A DNA stretch of 33,282 nucleotides from Methylotenera_A sp031373695 (GTDB lineage Bacteria > Pseudomonadota > Gammaproteobacteria > Burkholderiales > Methylophilaceae), in contig JANMNC010000046.1 of the NCBI GenBank assembly GCA_031373695.1, forward strand, positions 1 through 33,282, given 5' to 3'. Positions 7,743-15,709 of the stretch are shown one piece after another. Both the position numbers and the translations under genes were made by a program. Under the pieces are notes generated by a model. It was not told where the DNA came from and searched no databases. It worked only from the letters and a program-made list of their open reading frames with translations. The stretch's first letter is position 1, and each line of letters begins with the position of its first letter.

Positions 7743-8714
7743 ATGTACGTTACTTTACAACAGGCGATAGCCCAACTAAAAAACGGTGAGGTGGTGGCAA
7801 TCCCTACCGAGACTGTTTATGGATTAGCGGCAGACGCAACGAATGACGCTGCTTTGCGCCAAATTTACGCAATTAAGCAACGTCCTATGGATAATCCGCT
7901 TATTGTGCATATTGCAGATGCCAGTTTAGTGACAAACTGGGCGGCTGAATTCTCACCGCTGGCCAAAAAATTGGCACTTGCATTTTGGCCAGGGCCTTTT
8001 ACACTCGTGTTACTAGCCAAAAATAATATTTCAACCATTGTGCGCGGTGGTCAGCCAACAGTGGCATTGCGTGTGCCAAGCCATGCTTTAGCATTGCAAG
8101 TTCTTAAAGAAAGTGGCTTGGCTTTAGCTGCACCTTCTGCCAATAAATTTACCCAATTAAGCCCTACAACCGCTGCGCATGTGGCAGCAGGTTTAGGTGA
8201 AGCCGTTGCAGTGCTAGATGGTGGTGCTTGTTCGGTTGGTATTGAATCGACCATTGTCAGTGTGTGTGGAGACGATTGGCAGTTGCTAAGGCTAGGCATG
8301 GTTTTAGAGGCAGAAATACAAAAAATAGCAGGTAAACCTGCCACAAAAAGTGCACCTAAAAACACACCTAAAGCGCCAGGCCAGCATTTATTACATTACT
8401 CGCCAAAAACGCCAATAAGCTTATTTAAAACGCGAAATGCTTTATTACAGCATGCGCAAAATAGCACAACAAGCTGTGTTGCTTTGTTGATGGGCACGGA
8501 TGAAAACAAAACTACTCTGGCTATTAATCTATACCCTTGTTGTGAGTGTCTAGTGTTACCTAACCAAGCGGCATTAGCTGCAGAGCAGTTATACAGTGCG
8601 TTGCATCAATTAGACAAAGTAAATGCAGCGCAACTGTTAATTGAGTTGCCACCCAGCGGCGCACAGTGGCTGGCGATTTTGGATAGGCTTACTCGCGCGG
8701 CTCATGCAAATTAA
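7743..8714 (+). CDS. L-threonylcarbamoyladenylate synthase (Sua5/YrdC/TsaC family)
   Basis: Makes threonylcarbamoyl-AMP for the t6A37 modification of ANN-decoding tRNAs. The N-terminal ~200 residues are the YrdC domain: IPTETVYGLAADA (nucleotide/threonine pocket), KQRPMDNPLIVHI, FWPGPFTLVL, VALRVPSH, and SANKFTQLSPTTAAHV with GIESTIV. The remaining ~120 residues after PGQHLLHYSPKTP are the Sua5 C-terminal domain, so this is the long Sua5-type rather than the short TsaC. ATG start close behind an AT-rich promoter region. Length 323 fits the Sua5 form. Confidence 0.93.
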   Translation: MYVTLQQAIAQLKNGEVVAIPTETVYGLAADATNDAALRQIYAIKQRPMDNPLIVHIADASLVTNWAAEFSPLAKKLALAFWPGPFTLVLLAKNNISTIVRGGQPTVALRVPSHALALQVLKESGLALAAPSANKFTQLSPTTAAHVAAGLGEAVAVLDGGACSVGIESTIVSVCGDDWQLLRLGMVLEAEIQKIAGKPATKSAPKNTPKAPGQHLLHYSPKTPISLFKTRNALLQHAQNSTTSCVALLMGTDENKTTLAINLYPCCECLVLPNQAALAAEQLYSALHQLDKVNAAQLLIELPPSGAQWLAILDRLTRAAHAN

Positions 8715-8736
8715 TTTTGGGCATAACCGACTGGGC

Positions 8737-8775
8737 AAGTTAACGCTTGTTTTGTGCTAAAAAAGCGAGTAACTT
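8737..8775 (+). terminator. Possible terminator hairpin after Sua5 gene
   Basis: AAGTTA (8737-8742) pairs with TAACTT (8770-8775) and the stem can continue with CGCTT/AAGCG; a T-rich stretch follows about 15 bases later. Weak. Confidence 0.3.
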
Positions 8776-8821
8776 ATTGTCACTTAGAGTTGTTTTTTGA
8801 ATGCATGTTTGGAGTCAAGCG

Positions 8822-9040
8822 ATGGACAACAAATACGGTTTAGGCAGCAATAAAGTGGCGACTGAGCATCACGAAACTCACCATAAAACGCCTGCCATCC
8901 ACCCAGTTAATTGCAAATTTTGCAACAGCATCAACCTAACACTAAGCCCAACCATGCACGATCATATGTGTAATGATTGCGGCGAATGGCAAAGTGATGT
9001 GCCGCAAGGCTATTCTACAGGGCGCTCTAGCGACTATTGA
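8822..9040 (+). CDS. Small zinc-ribbon-like protein (72 aa)
   Basis: A 72-residue protein with two CxxC pairs, CKFC (C31, C34) and CNDC (C50, C53), spaced as in a small zinc ribbon, preceded by a His-rich stretch (EHHETHHKTPAIH). I chose ATG 8822 over the in-frame ATG at 8801, because GGAG lies seven bases before it; the upstream start has no RBS. The C-terminus ends SDVPQGYSTGRSSDY. The 3' end overlaps the convergent protease gene by 7 bases. Role unknown; nucleic-acid binding or protein contacts are typical for such ribbons, and no partner is obvious. Confidence 0.65.
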   Translation: MDNKYGLGSNKVATEHHETHHKTPAIHPVNCKFCNSINLTLSPTMHDHMCNDCGEWQSDVPQGYSTGRSSDY

Positions 9041-10092
9041 GCTGGTTTTAGTGCTGCGGTAAATTCTGCATCTAATTCGCTATCAATTGCCTTTAACGCT
9101 ACACGAGTTTTTTCTACTTCGATAACGTTGCCTGCCTTATTTGCAATAAGTCCCAATTCAATTAGTGTTGCAGGGTGTTGCGGCTGAATTTTTAATACTT
9201 GCTGAAAATATTGTTTGGCTTTGCTAGGGTTGCTTAAGCTTAAATCACTTAAACGTTGTTCTGCAATACCAGCATAATATAAAGCTTCAATGTTATTGGG
9301 TTCTGTTGCTAACCAGCTCTGCGCAACTGTTTTAAGCTCTTCCCAATGCCCATTTTGATACGGCAAAACTACCCGCATAAAATATGGCCGTGCCTCATCA
9401 GGCGCATCCCAAAAAGCTTCTGGGCCTACGGTGTAAACAGGCACTTCTGGCATTTTTAATGCGGCTTTTACCCATTGCACAGGCATATTGTAATAATAAG
9501 CATTTTGGCCTGGGCTTTTTAGCGTACTAATGGCAATTAACTTGCCGTCATAATCAAATACTGGGCTGCCGCTAGCGCCAATTGCAAAAGCTGCCGTTGC
9601 GCGAATCACATGTGCATCATCCATTGGATAAGTGGCTTTTATTTTGCCCAATGTGACATAAGGCGCAGGCGAGTCACCAGGCATTGAAATTGAAATAATT
9701 GGTTGTTCGACCCTTAAGTGTTCTGAGTCGCCCAGCGTAGTCGGTTTAAGATTGGCCCACTCAAAGCGTAAAATACAAATATCGTGTTTCCAATCGGCAA
9801 TCAGTGCAACGGGCGCAAAAGCTTCACCCCATTTGGTAATACTAATACCGTTAGAGCTTTGCAACGTATGGCAATTAGTGACCACATGATCTTTAGTAAT
9901 AGCTACACCAGTGCCATAACCATGGCCGCCATTTTTTTGTGTGCTGCTTACTTTTACAATCGATTCTTTTAACTGATACAAAAAAGCGTCACTAGGCTCA
10001 CCATTAGCAAACACTGCACTATCTTGTGCCTGAGTTATTAACGGTATTGCAAATAATGAGGATGAAATTACAAGGGTAATAAGTTTTTTCAT
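9034..10092 (-). CDS. Secreted trypsin-like serine protease with TPR region (paralog 2)
   Basis: 352 residues: signal peptide (1-22, ends TQA-Q), chymotrypsin-fold protease domain (about 40-215) with predicted triad H75 (VTNCHTL), D104 (WKHDICI) and S174 (GASGSP), then TPR repeats (about 245-340; visible helices such as IEALYYAGIAEQRL, AKQYFQQVLKIQPQHPATLIELGLIA). The catalytic motif is GASGSP instead of the DegP-type GNSGGP. It is the downstream copy of a tandem pair with the gene at 10107-11132; both share the NGGHG, ATNCH/VTNCH, WKHD, SPG and YYYN blocks and FWDA-PYFMRVVLPYQNG linker. Likely periplasmic. No PDZ domain. Substrate unknown. Confidence 0.85.
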   Translation of the reverse strand: MKKLITLVISSSLFAIPLITQAQDSAVFANGEPSDAFLYQLKESIVKVSSTQKNGGHGYGTGVAITKDHVVTNCHTLQSSNGISITKWGEAFAPVALIADWKHDICILRFEWANLKPTTLGDSEHLRVEQPIISISMPGDSPAPYVTLGKIKATYPMDDAHVIRATAAFAIGASGSPVFDYDGKLIAISTLKSPGQNAYYYNMPVQWVKAALKMPEVPVYTVGPEAFWDAPDEARPYFMRVVLPYQNGHWEELKTVAQSWLATEPNNIEALYYAGIAEQRLSDLSLSNPSKAKQYFQQVLKIQPQHPATLIELGLIANKAGNVIEVEKTRVALKAIDSELDAEFTAALKPAQ

Positions 10093-10106
10093 TAGATAAT
10101 CTCAAT

Positions 10107-11132
10107 TTACTGGCTTGACTGCGGTGTTGGGTTAATCGCTTCATTAAATTCAAGCAACACATCGTTATCTACTTCTTGCATTGCCACTTTTAAGCGCTCA
10201 AGCTCTGGCTTGTTACCTTCTTGTTTTGCAATTAAGCCAAGCTCAAATAAAGTGGCGGTGTGCATGGGGTGCAATTTAAGTGACTCTGAAAACTGTTTTT
10301 TTGCGTCAGCCAACTTGCCCAGCTTTTCATATGCAATACCAAGGTAGTAGTGCGCTTCGGCAGATTCAGGCTCTTTTTTAGCCCAAGCTTCTGCTACTGT
10401 GTTTAATTCATCCCATTTTTCATTTTGGTATGGCAATACCACGCGCATAAAAAATGGACGGTTTTCATCAAGGGCATCCCAAAATGGCGATATTTCAGAT
10501 TTCATCGATGTGGTTTCTGACGTTTCGGGTGCTGCTATCAGGGCTTTAATCCATTTAACAGGTATATTGTAATAATAAGCACCGCGGCCTGGGCTTTTAA
10601 AAGTGCTAATTGCAATCAATTTGCCATCCATATCAAAAACAGGGCTGCCACTTGCACCCATCACAAATGATGCATCAGTGCGCACAACTTGGCTGTCTTC
10701 TAAACTATACAGCGCTTTAATTTTACCTTGTGTGGTTTGCGGTTTTGGCGGGCCACCAGGAAAGCCAATCGAAAAAATAGGCTGTTCATATTTTAAATGC
10801 TCAGATTCGCCAAGCTCTACAGGCTTAAGATCTAAATACTGAAAACGCATAATACATAAATCATGTTTCCAGTCGGCTTTGAGGGCTACAGGGGCGTGAC
10901 TATCGCCAAATTTACTAATTTTAACGCCAGTTGCATTGGCTAATACATGGCAATTAGTAGCGACTAAATCTTTACCAACTACTACTGCAGTGCCCACACC
11001 ATGCCCACCATTTTTGGTAGAAACATGTACTTTTGCCACCGATGCTTTTAACCTAAAAGCCATGTCAGCCACACTTTCAGCCGCAGCATATTGAGCAAAA
11101 ACAAGCCCCACAAAAGCAATGATCGTACGCAT
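10107..11132 (-). CDS. Secreted trypsin-like serine protease with TPR region (paralog 1)
   Basis: 341 residues: signal peptide (1-18, ends AAA-ES), trypsin-fold protease domain with predicted triad H62 (VATNCHVLA), D91 (WKHDLCI) and S161 (GASGSP), and C-terminal TPR repeats (about 240-330; PESAEAHYYLGIAYEKLG, AKKQFSESLKLHPMHTATLFELGLIA). First gene of a tandem pair with a 14-base gap to the paralog, so co-transcription is likely. An extra segment around residues 205-215 (ETSETTSMKSE) separates protease and TPR parts. The TPR part suggests that substrate or partner binding is regulated by protein-protein contacts. Function is unknown. Confidence 0.85.
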   Translation of the reverse strand: MRTIIAFVGLVFAQYAAAESVADMAFRLKASVAKVHVSTKNGGHGVGTAVVVGKDLVATNCHVLANATGVKISKFGDSHAPVALKADWKHDLCIMRFQYLDLKPVELGESEHLKYEQPIFSIGFPGGPPKPQTTQGKIKALYSLEDSQVVRTDASFVMGASGSPVFDMDGKLIAISTFKSPGRGAYYYNIPVKWIKALIAAPETSETTSMKSEISPFWDALDENRPFFMRVVLPYQNEKWDELNTVAEAWAKKEPESAEAHYYLGIAYEKLGKLADAKKQFSESLKLHPMHTATLFELGLIAKQEGNKPELERLKVAMQEVDNDVLLEFNEAINPTPQSSQ

Positions 11133-11307
11133 AAAAATAACCTTCTTTAATTATGTTTATAAAAGAACTAGTTAAATGACAGTGTTAAAAAATAATAATT
11201 CTAAATTTATAAATATATTACATAAATTAATCTTAATTGTTTGTGATATGGCGCACAAAGACCTGTAAAATATTGCTTTTAAAAATTTAATTTTTCGGAT
11301 AATAAAC

Positions 11308-12048
11308 ATGCTAACTCAATCGAGTTTTGTCGATTTAGCCACCCCAACAGGGCTTATGCGCACTTATATACATCGCCCTGTAGGCAATAATAACAAGCCT
11401 GTTCCAGCCATTCTGTTTTATTCGGAAATATTTCAACAAACTGGCCCTATAGAGCGTGCTGCTATTTATTTGGCTGGGCATGGTTATGCGGTGCTGGTGC
11501 CAGAGGTGTTTCATGAGTTAAACCCAATCGGTACGGTGCTGGGTTATGACGATGCGGGCCGCATAAAAGGCAACGACGATAAAGCAGCTAAAGATGTGCA
11601 GGGCTACGACTCAGATAATCGCGCTATGATTGATTATTTAAATACGCAAGATTGGTACAGCGGCAATGTAGGCGCAATGGGCTATTGCATTGGCGGGCAC
11701 TTAGCGTTTCGTGCTGCGTTGCAACCCGAGGTGAAATCTACTGCCTGTTTTTATGCCACCGATTTGCACAATAATATGATTCCTAATGCGCCTAACCAGC
11801 ACAGCATGGATAGATTGGCTGATATCAAAGGCGAGCTTATGATGATTTGGGGTAAGCAAGATAACCATGTGCCAAAAGCTGGCCGCGCTTTAATACACCA
11901 AAAATTAACAGATGCCGATTTGAACTTTACCTGGCACGAATTTAACGCTCAACACGCGTTTATGCGCGATGGTGATGCGCGTTTTGATGCGCAATTGGTG
12001 TCTACTGGTTATCAGTTAAGTTTACAAATGTTTGGCAGAACTTTATAG
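11308..12048 (+). CDS. Dienelactone hydrolase family protein
   Basis: A 246-residue alpha/beta hydrolase of the dienelactone hydrolase family. Catalytic residues fit: C127 in GYCIGGH, D185 in WGKQDNHVP, H216 in NAQHAFMRD; E40 (FYSEIFQ) is the residue that contacts the nucleophile Cys in this family. True dienelactone hydrolases act in chlorocatechol breakdown, but no such pathway genes are here, so a general esterase or detoxification role is more cautious. ATG start; the RBS is weak (CGGAT). A stem-loop follows. Confidence 0.9.
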   Translation: MLTQSSFVDLATPTGLMRTYIHRPVGNNNKPVPAILFYSEIFQQTGPIERAAIYLAGHGYAVLVPEVFHELNPIGTVLGYDDAGRIKGNDDKAAKDVQGYDSDNRAMIDYLNTQDWYSGNVGAMGYCIGGHLAFRAALQPEVKSTACFYATDLHNNMIPNAPNQHSMDRLADIKGELMMIWGKQDNHVPKAGRALIHQKLTDADLNFTWHEFNAQHAFMRDGDARFDAQLVSTGYQLSLQMFGRTL

Positions 12049-12117
12049 AGCCTGTATTTATAAGTTGTAGATTCAGTATATTTTGTAGTAAATGTTTGCA
12101 GTATGTAGCAATGCCCA

Positions 12118-12150
12118 AAACCTAAGCCAAAAGCTTAAGTTTAAATTATT
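12118..12150 (+). terminator. Probable terminator after dienelactone hydrolase gene
   Basis: AAACCTAAGC (12118-12127) pairs with GCTTAAGTTT (12133-12142) with one mismatch and a 5-base loop, then AAATTATTTTT. It is AT-rich and only moderate. Confidence 0.4.
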
Positions 12151-12200
12151 TTTAATTCAAATTTAAATTACCCATTTAGAGAATATTTTAAGAGAACAAA

Positions 12201-13715
12201 ATGACCACAAAAAATGCTGATATTGGCCTAGTAGGCCTAGCTGTGATGGGGCAAAATTTAGCCCTGAATATTGCCGACCACGGCTACACAATTGCGGTTT
12301 ACAACCGTGATTCTAAAAAAATGGTTAACTTTATTGAAGAATGCAAAAAAAACGAGCCGTCACACGAAAATGTCGTGGGCCATGCTGATTTAGCCTCTTT
12401 TGTATTAAGCATCAAACGCCCACGTAAAATTGTTTTATTAGTAAAAGCGGGTAGTGCAACAGATGTGACCATCAATGCATTATTACCTTTCTTAGAGCAA
12501 GGCGATATTATTATTGATGGTGGCAACTCGTTATGGACAGACACTATTCGTCGCGAAAAAGAGTTGGTTGCTAAAGGTATCGATTTCATCGGTTCTGGCG
12601 TTTCAGGTGGTGAAACTGGCGCACGTTTTGGTCCTTCATTAATGCCATCAGGCACACGTAAAGCATGGGCGAGCTTAGAGCCAATCTGGCGCGACATCGC
12701 GGCTAAAGTTGACGCTGTAACAGGCGAGCCATTAGAAGGCGGTTCACCGGGTAAGCCAATCGTTGGTGGTTTCTCTTGTGCAGAATACATTGGCCCAGAT
12801 GGTGCTGGTCACTATGTAAAAATGGTGCACAACGGTATTGAATATATCGACATGCAATTGATTTGCGAAGCTTACTGGTTAATGAAAAATCTACTTGGCA
12901 TGCCAGCAGACGAAATCGGTAAAGTATTCGAAGAGTGGAATAAAGGCGAGTTATCCAGCTTCTTGATTGAGATTACTGCTGATATTCTGCAACAAAAAGA
13001 TCCAATGACTAAAGGTTTCTTGGTTGATCAAATTCTAGACACTGCAGGCCAAAAAGGTACAGGTCAATGGACAGCAGCCAATGCGCTAGAACTGGGCGCA
13101 CCAGCCAATGCGATTGCTGCAGCCGTTTATGCGCGCGCACTTTCAAGCTTAAAAGAAGAGCGTGTTGAAGCAAGCAAAATTTTAAAAGGCCCAGTGCTTG
13201 TTAAAGAAACAGACAAAGCAGCAATTATCGAAGCAATTAAGAATGCATTATATTGCTCAAAAATCTGTGCTTATGCACAAGGTTTCCAATTAATGGATAA
13301 AGCGCAAGTGGCTTACAACTGGAAACTTAACTTTGGTGAGCTTGCACAAATCTGGCGTGGTGGTTGCATTATTCGCGCACGTTTCTTGCAAAAAATCACC
13401 GATGCCTATGCATTAAATTCACGTTTAAAAAACTTGATGTTAGATCCGTATTTCACTAATTCAATGAATGAGGGTCAAGCAGGTTGGCGCAAAGTGATTG
13501 CCTTAGCAGTGACTAACGGTATTCCAGCACAAGGTTTCAGTGCGGCTTTAGCGTACTATGATGGTTATCGCAGTGCAGATTTACCAGCTAACTTGTTGCA
13601 AGGTCAGCGTGACTTCTTTGGCGCACATACTTATGAGCGTAAAGATCAGCCACGTGGTCAGTTTTACCATTTAGATTGGCCAGAAGCTGGTCGTCCACAA
13701 TTGACGATTGAATAG
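12201..13715 (+). CDS. gnd: 6-phosphogluconate dehydrogenase, decarboxylating (Gnd)
   Basis: Oxidises 6-phosphogluconate to ribulose 5-phosphate and CO2; in RuMP-cycle methylotrophs it is the CO2-releasing step of the dissimilatory cycle. 504 residues, longer than the ~470 of E. coli. Rossmann loop GLAVMG (12-17), the NRDS patch at 35-38, catalytic region SGVSGGETGAR (132-142) and catalytic K207 in HYVKMVHNGIEY. An insertion of about 20 residues (171-191, GEPLEGGSPGKPIVGG) precedes it. Many GGT and CGT codons suggest high expression. ATG start with AAGAGAAC RBS; terminator follows. No zwf or pgl nearby. Confidence 0.96.
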   Translation: MTTKNADIGLVGLAVMGQNLALNIADHGYTIAVYNRDSKKMVNFIEECKKNEPSHENVVGHADLASFVLSIKRPRKIVLLVKAGSATDVTINALLPFLEQGDIIIDGGNSLWTDTIRREKELVAKGIDFIGSGVSGGETGARFGPSLMPSGTRKAWASLEPIWRDIAAKVDAVTGEPLEGGSPGKPIVGGFSCAEYIGPDGAGHYVKMVHNGIEYIDMQLICEAYWLMKNLLGMPADEIGKVFEEWNKGELSSFLIEITADILQQKDPMTKGFLVDQILDTAGQKGTGQWTAANALELGAPANAIAAAVYARALSSLKEERVEASKILKGPVLVKETDKAAIIEAIKNALYCSKICAYAQGFQLMDKAQVAYNWKLNFGELAQIWRGGCIIRARFLQKITDAYALNSRLKNLMLDPYFTNSMNEGQAGWRKVIALAVTNGIPAQGFSAALAYYDGYRSADLPANLLQGQRDFFGAHTYERKDQPRGQFYHLDWPEAGRPQLTIE

Positions 13716-13748
13716 CTGTCAATTAGGATGTAAGTTAAAAATCATACG

Positions 13749-13785
13749 GTGGGTTGCAGTAACGCGACCCACTATTTGATTATTA
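13749..13785 (+). terminator. Rho-independent terminator after gnd
   Basis: GTGGGTTGC (13749-13757) pairs with GCGACCCAC (13764-13772), one G-T wobble, six-base loop, then TATTTGATTATTATTTT. Confidence 0.75.
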
Positions 13786-13812
13786 TTTTAAAGAGTCAGT
13801 GCTCTTTAAAAA

Positions 13813-13986
13813 TTAAACGCAATCACTGTAAGCTTCTAAAAGTCGGTTAAGATTTTTATGTTTTTGTAAGCTTAAAATATTAGCTTCTTGTACTTTAACT
13901 TTATCAGATTTTTGTGACAGTGCTGGTTCGTATATTTCACTAATCAGTTCTGGCTTTGCTGCTTTATTAAAACTTGTTGCTTGCAT
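13813..13986 (-). CDS. Small protein, unknown (57 aa)
   Basis: A 57-residue minus-strand ORF, starting MQATSFNKAAK, with a strong RBS (AAAAGGAAAAC before the ATG). It has EPALSQKSDKVKVQEANILSLQKHKNLNRLLEAYSDC: hydrophilic, helix-prone, ending Cys-Val. It lies alone between gnd and thiS on the opposite strand. No known family was recognised. The good RBS and ordinary amino-acid composition argue for a real gene. Confidence 0.5.
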   Translation of the reverse strand: MQATSFNKAAKPELISEIYEPALSQKSDKVKVQEANILSLQKHKNLNRLLEAYSDCV

Positions 13987-14263
13987 TATGTTTTCCTTTT
14001 GGGAGTTAAACTTAAGGGAATCGTGTTCCCGTGTTGTATGAGAGTTAATCTATCAAAAAAATTCATTGATTTCATGCAATTAGTCGATGAATAGTTAAAA
14101 TCATTACAATTTGACGTTATAACGCACATGTGATGTTGCGGAATACACAAAAATAACTATTTTTAACAAATTAAGCATGCTTAATCAAAAGCAATACTTA
14201 TACCAACATGTTATAAATTTAGATTGATTAATGCATTAATAAGATTAAGAAAGCAGTTAACAC
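13987..14263. other. Intergenic leader between the 57-aa ORF and thiS
   Basis: 277 bases, very AT-rich, expected to hold the divergent promoters. Two perfect palindromes lie in it (separate entry). No TPP riboswitch core (CTGAGA or ACCTGA) is present. Confidence 0.5.
14170..14240. promoter_or_regulatory. Pair of perfect palindromes upstream of thiS
   Basis: ATTAAGCATGCTTAAT (14170-14185, 16 bp, no loop) and ATTAATGCATTAAT (14227-14240, 14 bp), centres 56 bases apart, share the ATTAA...TTAAT arms. Loopless palindromes of this size look like operator sites for a dimeric regulator rather than terminators, but the factor is unknown. Confidence 0.3.
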
Positions 14264-14467
14264 ATGAATATATTGGTTAATGGTAATCTAAAACAATTTG
14301 ATAACGCCAACATGACGGTTGCATCGCTAGTGCTTGCGCTCAACCTTACTGGTAAACGGCTGGCGATTGAGCGTAATGGCGAGATTGTGCCGCGTAGCCA
14401 ATTTGTAGATGTGATGTTGCATGATGGCGATAAATTTGAAATTGTGGGTGCCGTAGGTGGTGGTTAA
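14264..14467 (+). CDS. thiS: Sulfur carrier protein ThiS
   Basis: 67-residue ubiquitin-fold carrier ending in Gly-Gly (AVGGG); the C-terminal glycine is adenylated by ThiF and carries the sulfur used for the thiazole ring of thiamine. GKRLAIERNGEIVPRSQF and LHDGDKFEIVGAVGGG are typical. It precedes thiG by 53 bases, presumably in one transcript. ATG start with AAGAAAGC upstream. No thiF, thiO or thiE in the window. Confidence 0.95.
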   Translation: MNILVNGNLKQFDNANMTVASLVLALNLTGKRLAIERNGEIVPRSQFVDVMLHDGDKFEIVGAVGGG

Positions 14468-14520
14468 AGCCGTGGTAAACACCACCACAAATAAGCAGTG
14501 AATAAGATTTTTAAGGTTAA

Positions 14521-15324
14521 ATGAGTAGTTGTAAAATAATGATGAATGATCAACTGATTATTGCAGGTAAAGCTTACAGCTCACGCTTATTGGTGGGCAC
14601 AGGTAAGTACAAAGATTTTACCGAAACCCGTGCGGCAATTGATGCCAGTGGCGCACAAATTATTACGGTAGCCATCAGGCGTACTAATATAGGTCAAACC
14701 GCAGGTGAGCCTTCATTGTTAGAATATCTGCCACCAGAAGAGTTTACTTATTTGCCTAATACCGCAGGTTGTTATTCTGCAGATGACGCGGTGCGCACGC
14801 TACGCTTAGCCAGAGAGTTGTTAGATGGGCATAAGTTAGTGAAATTAGAGGTGTTGGGTGACCCCAAAACTTTGTACCCAAATGTAATAGAAACGATTGC
14901 TGCCGCTAAAATATTGGTTAAAGATGGTTTTGATGTGATGGTGTATACATCAGATGACCCAATTATTGCTAAGCAGTTGGAAGATATTGGCTGCTGTGCC
15001 GTAATGCCGCTGGCATCACTAATTGGCTCTGGTATGGGTATTTTAAACCCATGGAACTTACAAATTATCATCGAAAATGCCAAAATTCCTGTGCTTGTAG
15101 ATGCTGGTGTAGGCTGTGCAGCTGATGCCGCAATCGCCATGGAGCTTGGTTGCGAAGGCGTATTAATGAACACAGCCATTGCTGCTGCACGCGACCCGGT
15201 AATGATGGCAGGTGCTATGAAAAAAGCCATAGAGGCTGGGCGCGAATCTTATTTGGCAGGCCGTATGGCTAAAAAATTATATTCTGCTGCACCTAGTTCA
15301 CCCATATCAGGCTTAATAGGTTAA
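14521..15324 (+). CDS. thiG: Thiazole synthase ThiG
   Basis: Makes thiazole phosphate from deoxyxylulose 5-phosphate, dehydroglycine and ThiS-thiocarboxylate. 267 residues with LLVGTGKYKDF, RRTNIGQ, LPNTAGCYSADDAVRTLRLARE, catalytic Schiff-base K108 in LVKLEVLGD, VYTSDDPIIAKQLED, IPVLVDAGVG and MNTAIAAARDP, all diagnostic. The annotated start may be 7 codons early (MSSCKIMMND; an internal ATG at residue 7 or 8 is possible). Immediately followed by apaG (no real gap), so thiS-thiG-apaG-mltA probably form a transcript. Confidence 0.96.
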   Translation: MSSCKIMMNDQLIIAGKAYSSRLLVGTGKYKDFTETRAAIDASGAQIITVAIRRTNIGQTAGEPSLLEYLPPEEFTYLPNTAGCYSADDAVRTLRLARELLDGHKLVKLEVLGDPKTLYPNVIETIAAAKILVKDGFDVMVYTSDDPIIAKQLEDIGCCAVMPLASLIGSGMGILNPWNLQIIIENAKIPVLVDAGVGCAADAAIAMELGCEGVLMNTAIAAARDPVMMAGAMKKAIEAGRESYLAGRMAKKLYSAAPSSPISGLIG

Positions 15325-15325
15325 C

Positions 15326-15709
15326 GTGAGTATTCAAAGTAAATATGCTTTTTCTGTACGTGTGCAAACAGCTTATTTGCCAGATCAATCTAACGCTGAT
15401 GAAAACCGTTTTGCGTTTGCCTACACTGTGACAATCACCAATATCGGCGAGATAGCAGCACAGCTTATTAGCCGTCATTGGGTAATAACAGATGCCAATA
15501 ATCACGTGCAAGAAGTAAAAGGTTTGGGAGTAATCGGCGCACAACCCTTGCTGCAACCTAATGAGAAGTTTGAATACACCAGCGGCACCCTACTAAAAAC
15601 CAGTGTTGGTAGCATGCACGGCACGTATCAAATTGTGGCTATTGATGGCACACCGTTTGATGCGGTGATTGAAACATTTATGTTGTCTCAACCACGGGTG
15701 CTGCATTAA
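15326..15709 (+). CDS. apaG: ApaG/polymerase-delta-interacting domain protein
   Basis: 127-residue ApaG family beta-sandwich protein; in proteobacteria it is associated with phosphate/Co2+/Mg2+ effects but its exact reaction is unclear. Motifs: RVQTAYLPDQSNADENRFAFAYTVTITNIG, ISRHWVITDANNHVQEVKGLGVIGAQP, FEYTSGTLLKTSVGSMHGTYQI. GTG start one base after the thiG stop; its stop is directly followed by the GTG of mltA. No RBS is evident, in line with coupling. Confidence 0.93.
   Translation: MSIQSKYAFSVRVQTAYLPDQSNADENRFAFAYTVTITNIGEIAAQLISRHWVITDANNHVQEVKGLGVIGAQPLLQPNEKFEYTSGTLLKTSVGSMHGTYQIVAIDGTPFDAVIETFMLSQPRVLH

Noticed and set aside
8051..8365. Minus-strand ORF within the Sua5 gene
   Set aside because: Covered by a complete YrdC domain frame on the plus strand.
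8801..8821. Upstream ATG of the zinc-ribbon ORF
   Set aside because: No RBS; the ATG at 8822 has GGAG at proper distance.
13987..14263. TPP riboswitch before thiS
   Set aside because: The conserved CTGAGA and ACCTGA elements are not present on the plus strand in this leader.
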